A stretch of DNA of 64,000 nt, from assembly GCA_905234735.1 (NCBI GenBank), contig CAJOJA010000004.1, forward strand, positions 41,022 through 105,021. The letters are read 5' to 3'. The notes beneath the pieces were generated by a model, which saw only the letters and a program-made list of their open reading frames with translations, made no database searches and was not told the DNA's origin. The position numbers were made by a program, and so were the translations under genes. The DNA comes from an uncultured Bacteroidaceae bacterium. Lineage in GTDB: Bacteria > Bacteroidota > Bacteroidia > Bacteroidales > Bacteroidaceae. Below are positions 36,027 through 44,204 of this stretch, piece by piece; the first letter of the stretch is position 1, and each line of letters opens with the position of its first letter.

Positions 36027-39011
36027 TTAATTCTTCAAGTATTTGTATAGAATTTCTATTGGATGTACAGCCTTGACTCCCGTTCCGTCAAGTATCTGCT
36101 GTCTACACGACGTGCCAGGTGCAATAACGTAAGTAGGCTTACGTTGTTGCGAATTGACAATTGATAATTGATAATTGACAATTTTTCGGATAGTCGGGAA
36201 CAACACCATTTCGCCAATGGCGAGAGATGTTTGGTAGTGTTCCTTCTCGTAGCCGAAAGAGCCGGCCATACCGCAGCAACCGCTGGGAATGACATTTACC
36301 TTCGCATTCAGCAATTGACGCATCACCTCCGCCATCACCTCTACTCCTACCAATGCCTTCTGATGACAATGACCGTGCAGGAAAATTTCTATCGGGGTTT
36401 GGTCAAAGTTGCTACGGTTGATATGACCTGCTTTGATTTCTTGTAACAAGAATTCATCAAACAGCAGACAGCGTTGGCCTAATGCCTTGGCATCGTTCCT
36501 CAGTTCGGCTGGCACCAAGTCGGGATATTCGTCGCGGAAGGTGAGGATGGTCGAAGGCTCAATACCGACTAATTGACAATTAACAATTGAGGAGAGGCGT
36601 TTCACATTCTCTTGTGCAATCTTTTTGGCACGTTTTAGGGAGCCTTTAGAGATGGCAGCACGACCGCTTTCTAAGAGATTGGGTATTTCAACTTCATAGC
36701 CCATAGCATGAAGCAGTCCAATAAAGCTCTCTGCTAATTCCGGCTCATGATTGCGTGTGAACTCGTCAAGGAAGAAAAAGACCTTCTTCTCGCTCTTAAT
36801 GCCTTGTTGGGGAATGCACAATCGTTTAAGTCTCGGCAGCTCTCTTTCTTGCGCAAAGCCTATTGCATTTTTGATGAGCGATGCTGTGGGCTTGAACGAA
36901 ATGAAGAAATTATAGATCGGGCGTAGATGCTGAGCTAACGACTCCATTTGTGCAGTTCGGGCTACGAGCCATGTGCGTAGAGGCGTTCCATGCTGGTCGT
37001 AATAGTGTTGAAGGACTTCTGCCCGGATGCGTGTTAAATCCACATTTGAGGGACATTCGCCCCGGCAGCCCTTGCAGGCAAGACAGGAGTCAAGGAGGTC
37101 TTTTACAATTGATAATTGACAATTGATAATTGATAATTTACCTCTGGTCAATACTTCATGGAGGACGTTGGCGCGGGCACGGGTGGATTGCAATTCGTCG
37201 CCACTGACCTTGAAGGCTGGGCACATGGTACCACCAATTAGGCTTGATTTACGGCAGTCACCCGCACCGTTGCATTGCTCTATGGAGCACATCAGGGCGT
37301 GTGTCTGCGACCTTGCCCCTGTAGCCCCCGGTGCTGTACATTCATCAAACGCAGCTTTCCAGTTAAAATAAGTCTTGTCGGTGCCGATTAGCTTTTCAAT
37401 GGCATATTGCTGGTTTTCATCGAAGCGCAGCATGGAGTCCATTGGCAGGGTGTCTACAATCTTGTGGCGGTTCAGTATGCCGTCAGGATCCCAGCACTGC
37501 TTCACCTGCCGCATCAGTTCGTAGGTCTCATCGCCATAGAGTAGGGGAATGAACTCGCCTCTGAGTCGTCCGTCACCATGCTCACCACTGATAGTTCCCC
37601 GATGCTTCTTCACCAAAAGGGCTGTCTCGTATGCCACCTTGCGGAACAGTTCGCGTCCCTCGTGCGTTTTCAGATTGATGATGGGGCGTAGGTGCAGTTC
37701 CCCTGTGCTGATATGCCCATAAAAGACGCATTTGGCTCCAAGTCTGTCGAGCATTTCACGGAAGTCCTTCATATAGGCAGGCAAACGACTCGGAGCGACT
37801 GCCGTATCTTCTATCACACCCATGGGCTTGGCGTCGCCCTTCATGCCGCTGAGAATACCCAAACCAGCCTTGCGCAGGTTCCACACTTTAGCGACATCTG
37901 CTCCATACGCGCGTGTAGATTTATATATATGTCCGCTATTGAGCAAATCCTGTTCCAAGGCATCAGCCTTAAGGTCAAGCTCTTCCCGTGTCTCAGCTCT
38001 CAATTCCGTAATCAGTAAGGCAGCAGGAGAACCAAAGTTGAGCGTTGAAAGTTGAGCGTTGAAAGTTGTATTCTGTTTGCTGAGTTCTAGGATATCCCCG
38101 TCCATCAACTCAATGGCTGTAGGATTGTGGCGCAGTGCCACAAGATTCCCCTCGAAGCTCTTCATGAGGTCATCGCAATGGCCGCAGACCACCATCACCT
38201 CTTTTGGCGGCAATGGGTCGAGGCTCACTGTTATCTCCGTGATAAAGGCCAATGTTCCCTCACTTCCGGCAAGAAGCTTACACAAGTTAATACTCCCCTC
38301 GCCCTTTGGAGAGGGGTTGGGGGTGAGGCTTTCATCAATTGCATAGCCGCAACTCCGCCTCTGCAGTTCCTTATCAGGATAGTTGTCGGCAATGAGTTTT
38401 GCTGTTTTCTCATCTTGTGCAAAGTTGATGAGTTGTGCATATATTCGCTCAATCAGTGTCTCATGCCCATTATGCTTCCAGAACGCTTTGCCAAACCTGT
38501 CCTCTAACTCTTGAACTTTTGAACTCTTGAACTCTTCAACACTCCCATCAGAGAGAATACCCTTGCAGGCAATGACATGATGGCGTGTACTGCCATATAC
38601 CAACGAATGTGTGCCGCAGGAGTTGTTGCCAAACATACCGCCAATACAGCACCTATTACTGGTCGATGTCTCAGGACTGAAGAACAATCCGTAAGGTTTG
38701 AGGGCAATATTCAGTTCGTCCCTCACAACTCCTGGCTGCACTCTCGCCCATCGTTTCTCGGCATTAATTTCAAGAATCTTGTTCCAATGCTTACTGATAT
38801 CCACTACAATACCGCTGCCCACAACCTGCCCGGCAATGCTGGTTCCACCAGCCCTCGGAATCAGGTCAATGCCCTTCTCCCTTGCCAGCCGCATCAGTTC
38901 CTGTACATCCTCCGTTGTCTCGGGATAGGCCACCCCATACGGGATTTCCCGATACACCGATGCATCGGTAGCATAAGCTATTTTGTGAAGGCTGTCGGTA
39001 TAGAGTTTCAT
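36027..39011 (-). CDS. FAD-linked/Fe-S dehydrogenase (YdiJ-type), candidate D-2-hydroxyglutarate dehydrogenase
   Basis: 994 residues. FAD-binding domain (PRAGGTSIAGQVVGSGIVVDISKHWNK), FAD-oxidase C-terminal domain (YGHISTGELHLRPIINLKTHEGRELF; GTISGEHGDGRLRGEF), Fe-S cysteines (CSIEQCNGAGDCRKS; CLACKGCRGECPSNVD) and a CCG-type C-terminal part (HGHCHQKALVG; SGCCGMAGSFGYEKEH). Family members oxidise D-2-hydroxyacids such as D-lactate, glycolate or D-2-hydroxyglutarate. Its position directly before wbpB points to D-2-hydroxyglutarate, the WbpB by-product; this is inference. Six low-complexity stretches within it are translated repeats (near residues 158, 227, 315, 625, 808 and 943), none at a catalytic motif. 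Confidence 0.85.
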   Translation of the reverse strand: MKLYTDSLHKIAYATDASVYREIPYGVAYPETTEDVQELMRLAREKGIDLIPRAGGTSIAGQVVGSGIVVDISKHWNKILEINAEKRWARVQPGVVRDELNIALKPYGLFFSPETSTSNRCCIGGMFGNNSCGTHSLVYGSTRHHVIACKGILSDGSVEEFKSSKVQELEDRFGKAFWKHNGHETLIERIYAQLINFAQDEKTAKLIADNYPDKELQRRSCGYAIDESLTPNPSPKGEGSINLCKLLAGSEGTLAFITEITVSLDPLPPKEVMVVCGHCDDLMKSFEGNLVALRHNPTAIELMDGDILELSKQNTTFNAQLSTLNFGSPAALLITELRAETREELDLKADALEQDLLNSGHIYKSTRAYGADVAKVWNLRKAGLGILSGMKGDAKPMGVIEDTAVAPSRLPAYMKDFREMLDRLGAKCVFYGHISTGELHLRPIINLKTHEGRELFRKVAYETALLVKKHRGTISGEHGDGRLRGEFIPLLYGDETYELMRQVKQCWDPDGILNRHKIVDTLPMDSMLRFDENQQYAIEKLIGTDKTYFNWKAAFDECTAPGATGARSQTHALMCSIEQCNGAGDCRKSSLIGGTMCPAFKVSGDELQSTRARANVLHEVLTRGKLSIINCQLSIVKDLLDSCLACKGCRGECPSNVDLTRIRAEVLQHYYDQHGTPLRTWLVARTAQMESLAQHLRPIYNFFISFKPTASLIKNAIGFAQERELPRLKRLCIPQQGIKSEKKVFFFLDEFTRNHEPELAESFIGLLHAMGYEVEIPNLLESGRAAISKGSLKRAKKIAQENVKRLSSIVNCQLVGIEPSTILTFRDEYPDLVPAELRNDAKALGQRCLLFDEFLLQEIKAGHINRSNFDQTPIEIFLHGHCHQKALVGVEVMAEVMRQLLNAKVNVIPSGCCGMAGSFGYEKEHYQTSLAIGEMVLFPTIRKIVNYQLSIVNSQQRKPTYVIAPGTSCRQQILDGTGVKAVHPIEILYKYLKN
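36151..36184 (-). repeat. AATTGATAATTGACA-type repeat read in frame in the dehydrogenase
   Basis: About three units of a 10-bp A/T-rich repeat. On the minus strand they read KIVNYQLSIVNSQ at about residues 942-954, just before the conserved APGTSCRQQI. Confidence 0.85.
36570..36590 (-). repeat. Short AATTGACAATTAACAATT repeat read in frame in the dehydrogenase
   Basis: Two copies of the same 10-bp repeat, translated SIVNCQL near residues 808-815. Confidence 0.75.
37105..37140 (-). repeat. Long AATTGATAATTGACA repeat read in frame in the dehydrogenase
   Basis: Three and a half 10-bp units, translated LSIINCQLSIV at about residues 625-636, shortly before the 4Fe-4S motif CLACKGC. Confidence 0.85.
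38034..38068 (-). repeat. AAAGTTGAGCGTTG repeat read in frame in the dehydrogenase
   Basis: A tandem of AAAGTTGAGCGTTG units (14-bp period), translated TFNAQLSTLNF at about residues 315-326. Confidence 0.8.
38291..38333 (-). repeat. G+C-rich repeat coding LTPNPSPKGEG in the dehydrogenase
   Basis: Palindrome-like segment CTCCCCTCGCCCTTTGGAGA followed by GGGGTTGGGGGTGAGG. It is translated SLTPNPSPKGEG near residues 227-240. This peptide is familiar as the translation of a dispersed repeat in many bacterial genomes. Confidence 0.85.
38508..38540 (-). repeat. CTCTTGAACTTTTGAA repeat read in frame in the dehydrogenase
   Basis: Three to four units of a 10-bp TTGAACTCTT repeat, translated VEEFKSSKVQELE near residues 158-168. 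Confidence 0.75.
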
Positions 39012-39050
39012 TGATTAGCTGGTTTTGTTGTAACCTTGCAAAGTTGATTC

Positions 39051-39058
39051 CAAATGTA
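39051..39058 (-). promoter_or_regulatory. Possible internal -7 box before the dehydrogenase gene
   Basis: TACATTTG on the minus strand, 39 bp before the ATG at 39011. The -33 match (TTG at 39073-39075) is too close, so this is only a candidate internal promoter. Confidence 0.35.
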
Positions 39059-39197
39059 CAACCGGATCTTGTCAAGGAGTATGGACAGACAGAACACTGC
39101 AGTCATTAAACCGGATGTCTGTATAACAAACATTGGTAGAGTGGCATTCGTATGCCAGCATCGAATGGTGTCGTATTGAAATATAGCTGGATATGAA

Positions 39198-39367
39198 ATG
39201 ATATTTCCTATGATATTTCCATGAGATTATGATATTTCCCAGTATCATCAGGTCAACATCCCTTCAGTGAGTTCCACATGTGGAACTCGTCAGTTCCATA
39301 CGTGGAATCCGGCTCTTCTTCATGAATCACGAATGAAGAAATATCATAATATCATACGAAATATCAT
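39198..39367. repeat. Nested palindromes and ATGATATTTC repeats in a 378-bp gene-free gap
   Basis: The gap 39012-39389 has no gene. It holds three direct copies of ATGATATTTC (39198, 39210, 39229) and two inverted copies, GAAATATCAT (39338, 39358). Between them are a perfect 20-bp palindrome GAGTTCCACATGTGGAACTC (39269-39288), a second inverted repeat TTCCATACGTGGAA (39294-39307), and TTCTTCAT/ATGAAGAA arms (39316-39323, 39333-39340). Transcription from the upstream polysaccharide genes would have to cross this. Confidence 0.85.
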
Positions 39368-39389
39368 AATGTAACCACCTGTATATCAA

Positions 39390-39962
39390 TTAGTCTGATA
39401 GAATGATATTTCTTTTTGTGAAAATTTTCTGTATGGATTTGCACAGTCGATATACAACGTAACCTATAGCGCAGCCCAATGTATTATGAAATACATCATC
39501 AATATTGCAAATTCCACGATGACAGAGTAATTGTGCGGTTTCTATCGCCAGGGAGAACATGCAGCCCGTGCAGAGCACGAAGTGGAAGCCCTTCTGTTTC
39601 ACGGCTGCTGCTATCAGGAATCCTATGGGTATAAAAAACAACACATTCAGAAGTATTTCAGCAATCATCTTATAATAGAGGTCGTCATAACTCGCAAACG
39701 GAATCATATAACATCTTGCACACGCTGTCTTCTCACGAAACAATAATGTAGCACATAGGATAAAGGAAGCATAACCCATCAGTACGCTCAATGACATATT
39801 CCGAAAGAATGAAGAATAATCTTTTCTTGTCACATACAGCATGGTAATACTTCCTGCCATTATTATGAATAATCCGATGATGACGATTCCGGGAACGCCA
39901 GTATCATATTGGAGTATGATTTTGGTTATATTTCTGGTGGCGTTCTCCACAACTTTCAACAA
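39390..39962 (-). CDS. VanZ-like membrane protein
   Basis: 190 residues from a TTG at 39962; a GTG at 39950 is an alternative. About five membrane helices. The VanZ core is visible: CYMIPFASYDDLYYKMIAEILLNVLFFIPIGFLI, then SLAIETAQLLCHRGICNIDDVFHNTLGCAIGYVVYRL, with the IE..Q...RG..DI.D...N..G pattern. The biochemical role of VanZ-like proteins is unclear; they occur in glycopeptide resistance and in many polysaccharide loci. It is 3 bp after the deacetylase-like gene. Confidence 0.8.
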   Translation of the reverse strand: MLKVVENATRNITKIILQYDTGVPGIVIIGLFIIMAGSITMLYVTRKDYSSFFRNMSLSVLMGYASFILCATLLFREKTACARCYMIPFASYDDLYYKMIAEILLNVLFFIPIGFLIAAAVKQKGFHFVLCTGCMFSLAIETAQLLCHRGICNIDDVFHNTLGCAIGYVVYRLCKSIQKIFTKRNIILSD

Positions 39963-39965
39963 TTA

Positions 39966-40745
39966 TCAACTGTTGCGTTTGATGAGTAACATCTTAACAA
40001 CATTTTTTATATTTTGCATGATGTATTCGCGTAACCAACTGCCCAAGTCGTCATTCCATCGTTGCGGATGTGTAGTAATCATCAGTCTTGATGGTAATGT
40101 GCCTTTGGGGATTGCATGGATTATGTCTGTTGTGTTGTGGAACACCCATCCTTTTGCCGTCCACTCGTCTTGGTATGTAGGAATCTTGTCGCGTACACTT
40201 TTTTTATAACCATCCCAACAGCGTCCCGTATCCGTAAGATAGAATACGTTTGAGAAATCGGTGTCAAAATATGGTTCTCCGATAATTCCCAAATCACGGT
40301 ACGAATATGTCTTCCAGATGTCCTTGCTGTCGTAAGGAGAACGTGGACTTCCATGCATACAAATGGTTTGCACATCCACTATTCTTCTCAATGCCTCCAG
40401 ATTCTTTTTGAAATCTTCATAAGCTGCTGTGGTATTACCTTTGCATGTTGTGAGCGATTCATAGTGGTAGCCAACTTCATGTCCCAACGAGGCAATTCCC
40501 TTTATGACAGTTTCATCCCAACTCTCAGGTACGGCTCGGAAATAATAGACAGCGCTAATTCCCAATTCATGCTCTATCTGGGCCGTAGTCAACGAATGAT
40601 AGGGAAGCAAGTCCACATCATGGCGCAGGATGACAAACCGTTCTGGTCTATTGCCTTTGCAGTAGGCATTATAGGTTATAAAGTTATAACCTGCCGTTTG
40701 AAGGCTGACAAGCAACTGCCTATATATTTCCCTTGTGAAATCCAT
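39966..40745 (-). CDS. Polysaccharide-deacetylase-fold (NodB-like) protein
   Basis: 259 residues, no signal peptide, so cytoplasmic. Motifs fit a divergent CE4 fold: RHDVDLLPYHS (metal-binding Asp pair), HEVGYHYESLTTCKGN, CMHGSPRSPYDSKDIW and TTHPQRWND. Being cytoplasmic, it probably acts on a nucleotide-linked or lipid-linked sugar rather than on finished polymer, if it is catalytic at all. Gaps to the neighbours are 1 and 3 bp, so it is firmly within the operon. Confidence 0.72.
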   Translation of the reverse strand: MDFTREIYRQLLVSLQTAGYNFITYNAYCKGNRPERFVILRHDVDLLPYHSLTTAQIEHELGISAVYYFRAVPESWDETVIKGIASLGHEVGYHYESLTTCKGNTTAAYEDFKKNLEALRRIVDVQTICMHGSPRSPYDSKDIWKTYSYRDLGIIGEPYFDTDFSNVFYLTDTGRCWDGYKKSVRDKIPTYQDEWTAKGWVFHNTTDIIHAIPKGTLPSRLMITTHPQRWNDDLGSWLREYIMQNIKNVVKMLLIKRNS

Positions 40746-40746
40746 T

Positions 40747-41817
40747 TTATTTGAAACGGTATTGGTAGTCAGGATTCTCTCGCATGATGCGCTTGCTCTC
40801 GGGATAGTTCTCTATGAACCACACCATGAATGCTGTTGGGTCTATCTTGTCATGTAGCAGTTTTTCCCACCGCTTCTTAAATTCCTCTTGGTATCCATCC
40901 TCTCGTAGGATTTGTCTGACAGCTGCCAGACACCCATCCAGATTATCAGGATGGAAGAGCAGTCCTCTCTCTTCGTCTTCTTCCATGTATCCAACGCGAA
41001 GTGTATTGATATAAATGGCCGGCGTTCCCAGAATCACGGCCTCTGATGCCGTTGTGCTTCCTTCGCCTATATACAATGTTGCGTAATGGAGAATGCTATG
41101 CAAGTCTTTGGGATGTATCTTCAGTTGATACGGTTTCAGGGAATCTTCCAAGTTCTGTTCCGAAGAAATGAACACGCGACAGTCCTTGCTCAACTCCTCA
41201 ACGATTTTCAGTTTGTCCTGATAACTCAACCCTTTCTGTCCTACGTCGTGGTTGGCATCCCACGATACGAAGCGAAGAATGCAATACTTCTCACCTTCTT
41301 TCACTCCGATTCTTTCCAGTACGCTCTTGTCTGGTGTGAAGTAATTAGGATGCAGATAACAGAACTCCATGTATGAGGAGAACTTAATCTGGTTCTTCCA
41401 CAGTTTGGCATAGTAGCAGGATGTAGTTAATACAACATCCGTGAAGGGTCTGCACATCCAGTGTTCAAACTTGGCATGTTCCGTGTCCTCAAATGCGATA
41501 TGGGGCTTTCGCATCAACCAGGCAACATGTGCTGCGTAGGGTGAAGAGAACGACAGAAAATAATCAGGCTTGAACTTCTTGGCTATCTTGTACAATTTAT
41601 GGTCTATTTGGATAATGCCAAGAGTTTTGTTTACTAACCCCGTCTTACCTTTACCCCTGGACACGTAGTTGAATCCCGTAGAACGAATCAGCTCCATGGT
41701 ACTGTCTCTTTCACGGACCACAAACAGAAATCCATGTCCTTTTTCTGTCATGATGCGTGCACAATTCTTGAAGTAGTGAATATGTGCAGGATGTCCAATG
41801 TCAACGAGTATTTTCAT
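40747..41817 (-). CDS. DUF354 family protein (GT-B/UDP-GlcNAc 2-epimerase-like fold)
   Basis: 356 residues. It begins MKILVDIGHPAHIHYFKNCARIMTEKGH, the hallmark of DUF354. The C-terminal half has IHPKDLHSILHYATLYIGEGSTTASEAVILGTPAIY, which matches the UDP-binding region of the epimerase/GT-B superfamily. It could be a glycosyltransferase or an epimerase; I saw no WbpI-type signature, so I do not assign the 2-epimerase step of the mannuronic acid pathway to it. Confidence 0.75.
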   Translation of the reverse strand: MKILVDIGHPAHIHYFKNCARIMTEKGHGFLFVVRERDSTMELIRSTGFNYVSRGKGKTGLVNKTLGIIQIDHKLYKIAKKFKPDYFLSFSSPYAAHVAWLMRKPHIAFEDTEHAKFEHWMCRPFTDVVLTTSCYYAKLWKNQIKFSSYMEFCYLHPNYFTPDKSVLERIGVKEGEKYCILRFVSWDANHDVGQKGLSYQDKLKIVEELSKDCRVFISSEQNLEDSLKPYQLKIHPKDLHSILHYATLYIGEGSTTASEAVILGTPAIYINTLRVGYMEEDEERGLLFHPDNLDGCLAAVRQILREDGYQEEFKKRWEKLLHDKIDPTAFMVWFIENYPESKRIMRENPDYQYRFK

Positions 41818-41839
41818 TTCTATATATTTACGCTACAGC

Positions 41840-42772
41840 TTATTTTTGCTTTAATACTTCTTTATAGATGGGAACAAGTTTCTTGGCAACGAGTTCGTTG
41901 GTAAGTCCAAGCTCGGTGATGCGCTCCCGGGCATTTGTTCGTTTCCCAAATTTGAATGCCTTGGTGATTTGGTTCGCTAAGTCTTGAGCATCGAACTTGC
42001 AGATATAATGACCTTCAACATCTCCCAATAGATGTTTGATGTCTGCCACATCGGTTGCAACAATGGGACAGTTGCATGCCATAGCTTCCTTTAGCGCCTG
42101 TGGGGAGCCTTCGCTCTTCGTTGGCAGTGCAAACAAATCACATGCGCACATCCTCAATGTACATTCTTCTCTTGAAAGCCCCTTCATTTCCAGGCACACC
42201 ACATTGTCCTTATCGGGAAGAAGAGAAACGGCCTCCTTTAGTAAAGGATAGTTCTTTCGCAAATTATCGAAGGCACCACCGAAGAGAATGTATTTCTTGG
42301 TATCTTCAAAACCGAGTGCCTTACGAGCTTCCTCATACGGTGTGATGTTGCAATCGGAAAGATTGATGCCGCATGGAATAAAGGTATAGTGATTGTGCTT
42401 GTAGTAGCTGAGTTGACGGATATGTTCAGCCACATAGACCACAAATTTAGCCCTCGTGGCACCTATCGATGAGAGCAGATTGACCCAGGGCAAGAGAATC
42501 TCACCGTTATGGAAGGTGATAACTACAGGTACCTTGTTTTGCAAAACAGCAAACAGGCCGCTTAAGCCGCCGTGGGCATGAACAATGTCGGGCTTGCATT
42601 CTCGAATCTTCTGGATGTAAGCTTTCCTGTTGGAAATATAGCCTTTAATTCCCTGGCCGACAATACCGAAATATTCCACTTCGCATCCCTCATTCTTGAG
42701 TTTCTCTGCCTGTTCTGTTACAAAGGAATTGAACTTTCCTGCATTGTAACTTGCTACAATTAAAATCCTCAT
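41840..42772 (-). CDS. Glycosyltransferase family 4
   Basis: 310 residues, short for GT4. N-terminal Rossmann part with VHAHGGLSGLFAVLQNKVPVVITFHNGE; C-terminal donor-binding part with LFGGAFDNLRKNYPLLKEAV and the EGSPQALKEAMACNCPIVATDV signature (E-x7-E type). It would transfer a sugar from a nucleotide donor to the lipid-linked intermediate. The sugar cannot be predicted. 49 bp separate it from the polymerase gene. Confidence 0.88.
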   Translation of the reverse strand: MRILIVASYNAGKFNSFVTEQAEKLKNEGCEVEYFGIVGQGIKGYISNRKAYIQKIRECKPDIVHAHGGLSGLFAVLQNKVPVVITFHNGEILLPWVNLLSSIGATRAKFVVYVAEHIRQLSYYKHNHYTFIPCGINLSDCNITPYEEARKALGFEDTKKYILFGGAFDNLRKNYPLLKEAVSLLPDKDNVVCLEMKGLSREECTLRMCACDLFALPTKSEGSPQALKEAMACNCPIVATDVADIKHLLGDVEGHYICKFDAQDLANQITKAFKFGKRTNARERITELGLTNELVAKKLVPIYKEVLKQK

Positions 42773-42821
42773 AAGGCCCTATTGTTAAAAAGTTAATAAA
42801 AAATCAATTATATTTACGTGC

Positions 42822-44195
42822 TTATCTCATTGAGTTCCAAATAAAAGTCGCTAAAAATACGAAACAAGCAGTAAGAATACATATATAGTTAGTTCTGATA
42901 TAAGGGACGATATATCGTAAGGATGTATCAGCATTTGTCTCAATATTCTCGTCGTATTTGCTTATAAACCAAAATGTCGCCATATAAAATATGGGGATAT
43001 GAGGCATGGATTTTCGTAATTCAAGCCCATCGTTCATAATGGCAAGTGCAACCATCTCCAATACAATGAAAACATATAGGGGCATGACCATAGCTGTTCT
43101 TTCCTTAATACATTCTATAAAACCTCTCCAAAAATAAAGGAACATCAAAAATTTCAATAACAACCCGTTTCCATATAGTGGTAAATGCGAGGCTACGATT
43201 GTGTCCAGGAATAGTAATTGGGGGAAAGGTCCAATTGCTACACCTATGGAGCTGACTGCGATACTGAAAGGTGTGGCATCTACATAGTTTTCATTTTCCG
43301 TGATACCTCCAGCTGTATATCTGTCTGCACTAGCTGAAATGATAGAAGCCGAAAGAGCAAGAATGATTAGAACGACGACAAAGAGAGGAATCATCTTTCG
43401 ACTTCCCCACTCTTCGGCAGCAAAATATGAGAAAAAACCTACCAATATTAGAATAGAGACTGCTGGTCGGAAAAAAAACAGAAGTATAGCAGCAAGAGAG
43501 GCAAGCAATAAAAACACTTTATTCTTATTCGGGAAATACTGGTAGAAAAGCCAATAGCAAAAAATGACGAGAAAGACCATGATGCTTTCTTTGCGGAACG
43601 AACTATAGTAAAAGATGCTAAATGATGCAATAGAGTAGGATAGAGAAGCAATATAGGCATACTCTTTTTTCATTATCTTTCCACACAGATTAAAAAACAT
43701 CATAGCCCCAATTGCACCAAGAACAATTTGCGTGAAAAATAGGAAATATCTTGATGGTATTATTTTTAAAAATAACATCTGGGAAATGTTCGCTCCCCAG
43801 TCATCAAAGCCCCACCTGCGATGGAAGGAGGTAATATATGCTGGCATCTCAGAGAAGGGGATGTCGTTTTCAAGCATCCTCTCGTTCATGAGAAAATACT
43901 GGTAAGGGTCGGTAAAGTCCCAATAAAACGTATTATTCGTATAATGAAAGGACATGTCTAAGTACAGGCAGACAGCACAAAGAGAATATATAAAAACACA
44001 TTTACCCAATCTGGAATATGTGTAATATTCCTCTTCACGTCCAATACTCCACAAAAGTACCATAGTATAGGTTAAAAACACTATCACATTTACGAAGTTG
44101 TAATAGCTGGCAGTGTCCTGACAATACAACATAAGGACAACGTACAATAGGAGTCCTGTGAATAAGAAAGTCAGTATGGTTCTTTTTAAGAGCAT
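42822..44195 (-). CDS. Probable polysaccharide polymerase (Wzy-like membrane protein)
   Basis: 457 residues with about 11-12 membrane helices, including FLFTGLLLYVVLMLYC, YFAAEEWGSRKMIPLFVVVLIILALSASI and ICILTACFVFLATFIW. A large loop near residues 100-130 (YFLMNERMLENDIPFSEMPAYITSFHRRWGFDD) is periplasmic or cytoplasmic. Wzy proteins have little conserved sequence, so the call rests on topology, size and position. It is the only polymerase candidate in the locus. O-unit ligase or acyltransferase alternatives are not excluded. A+T content is higher than at the locus ends, common for such genes. Confidence 0.65.
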   Translation of the reverse strand: MLLKRTILTFLFTGLLLYVVLMLYCQDTASYYNFVNVIVFLTYTMVLLWSIGREEEYYTYSRLGKCVFIYSLCAVCLYLDMSFHYTNNTFYWDFTDPYQYFLMNERMLENDIPFSEMPAYITSFHRRWGFDDWGANISQMLFLKIIPSRYFLFFTQIVLGAIGAMMFFNLCGKIMKKEYAYIASLSYSIASFSIFYYSSFRKESIMVFLVIFCYWLFYQYFPNKNKVFLLLASLAAILLFFFRPAVSILILVGFFSYFAAEEWGSRKMIPLFVVVLIILALSASIISASADRYTAGGITENENYVDATPFSIAVSSIGVAIGPFPQLLFLDTIVASHLPLYGNGLLLKFLMFLYFWRGFIECIKERTAMVMPLYVFIVLEMVALAIMNDGLELRKSMPHIPIFYMATFWFISKYDENIETNADTSLRYIVPYIRTNYICILTACFVFLATFIWNSMR

Positions 44196-44204
44196 AGGTG
44201 TCCC

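Noticed and set aside
36151..38540. Repeats in the dehydrogenase gene as a possible CRISPR array
   Set aside because: The units are adjacent tandem copies without spacers and belong to several unrelated repeat types.
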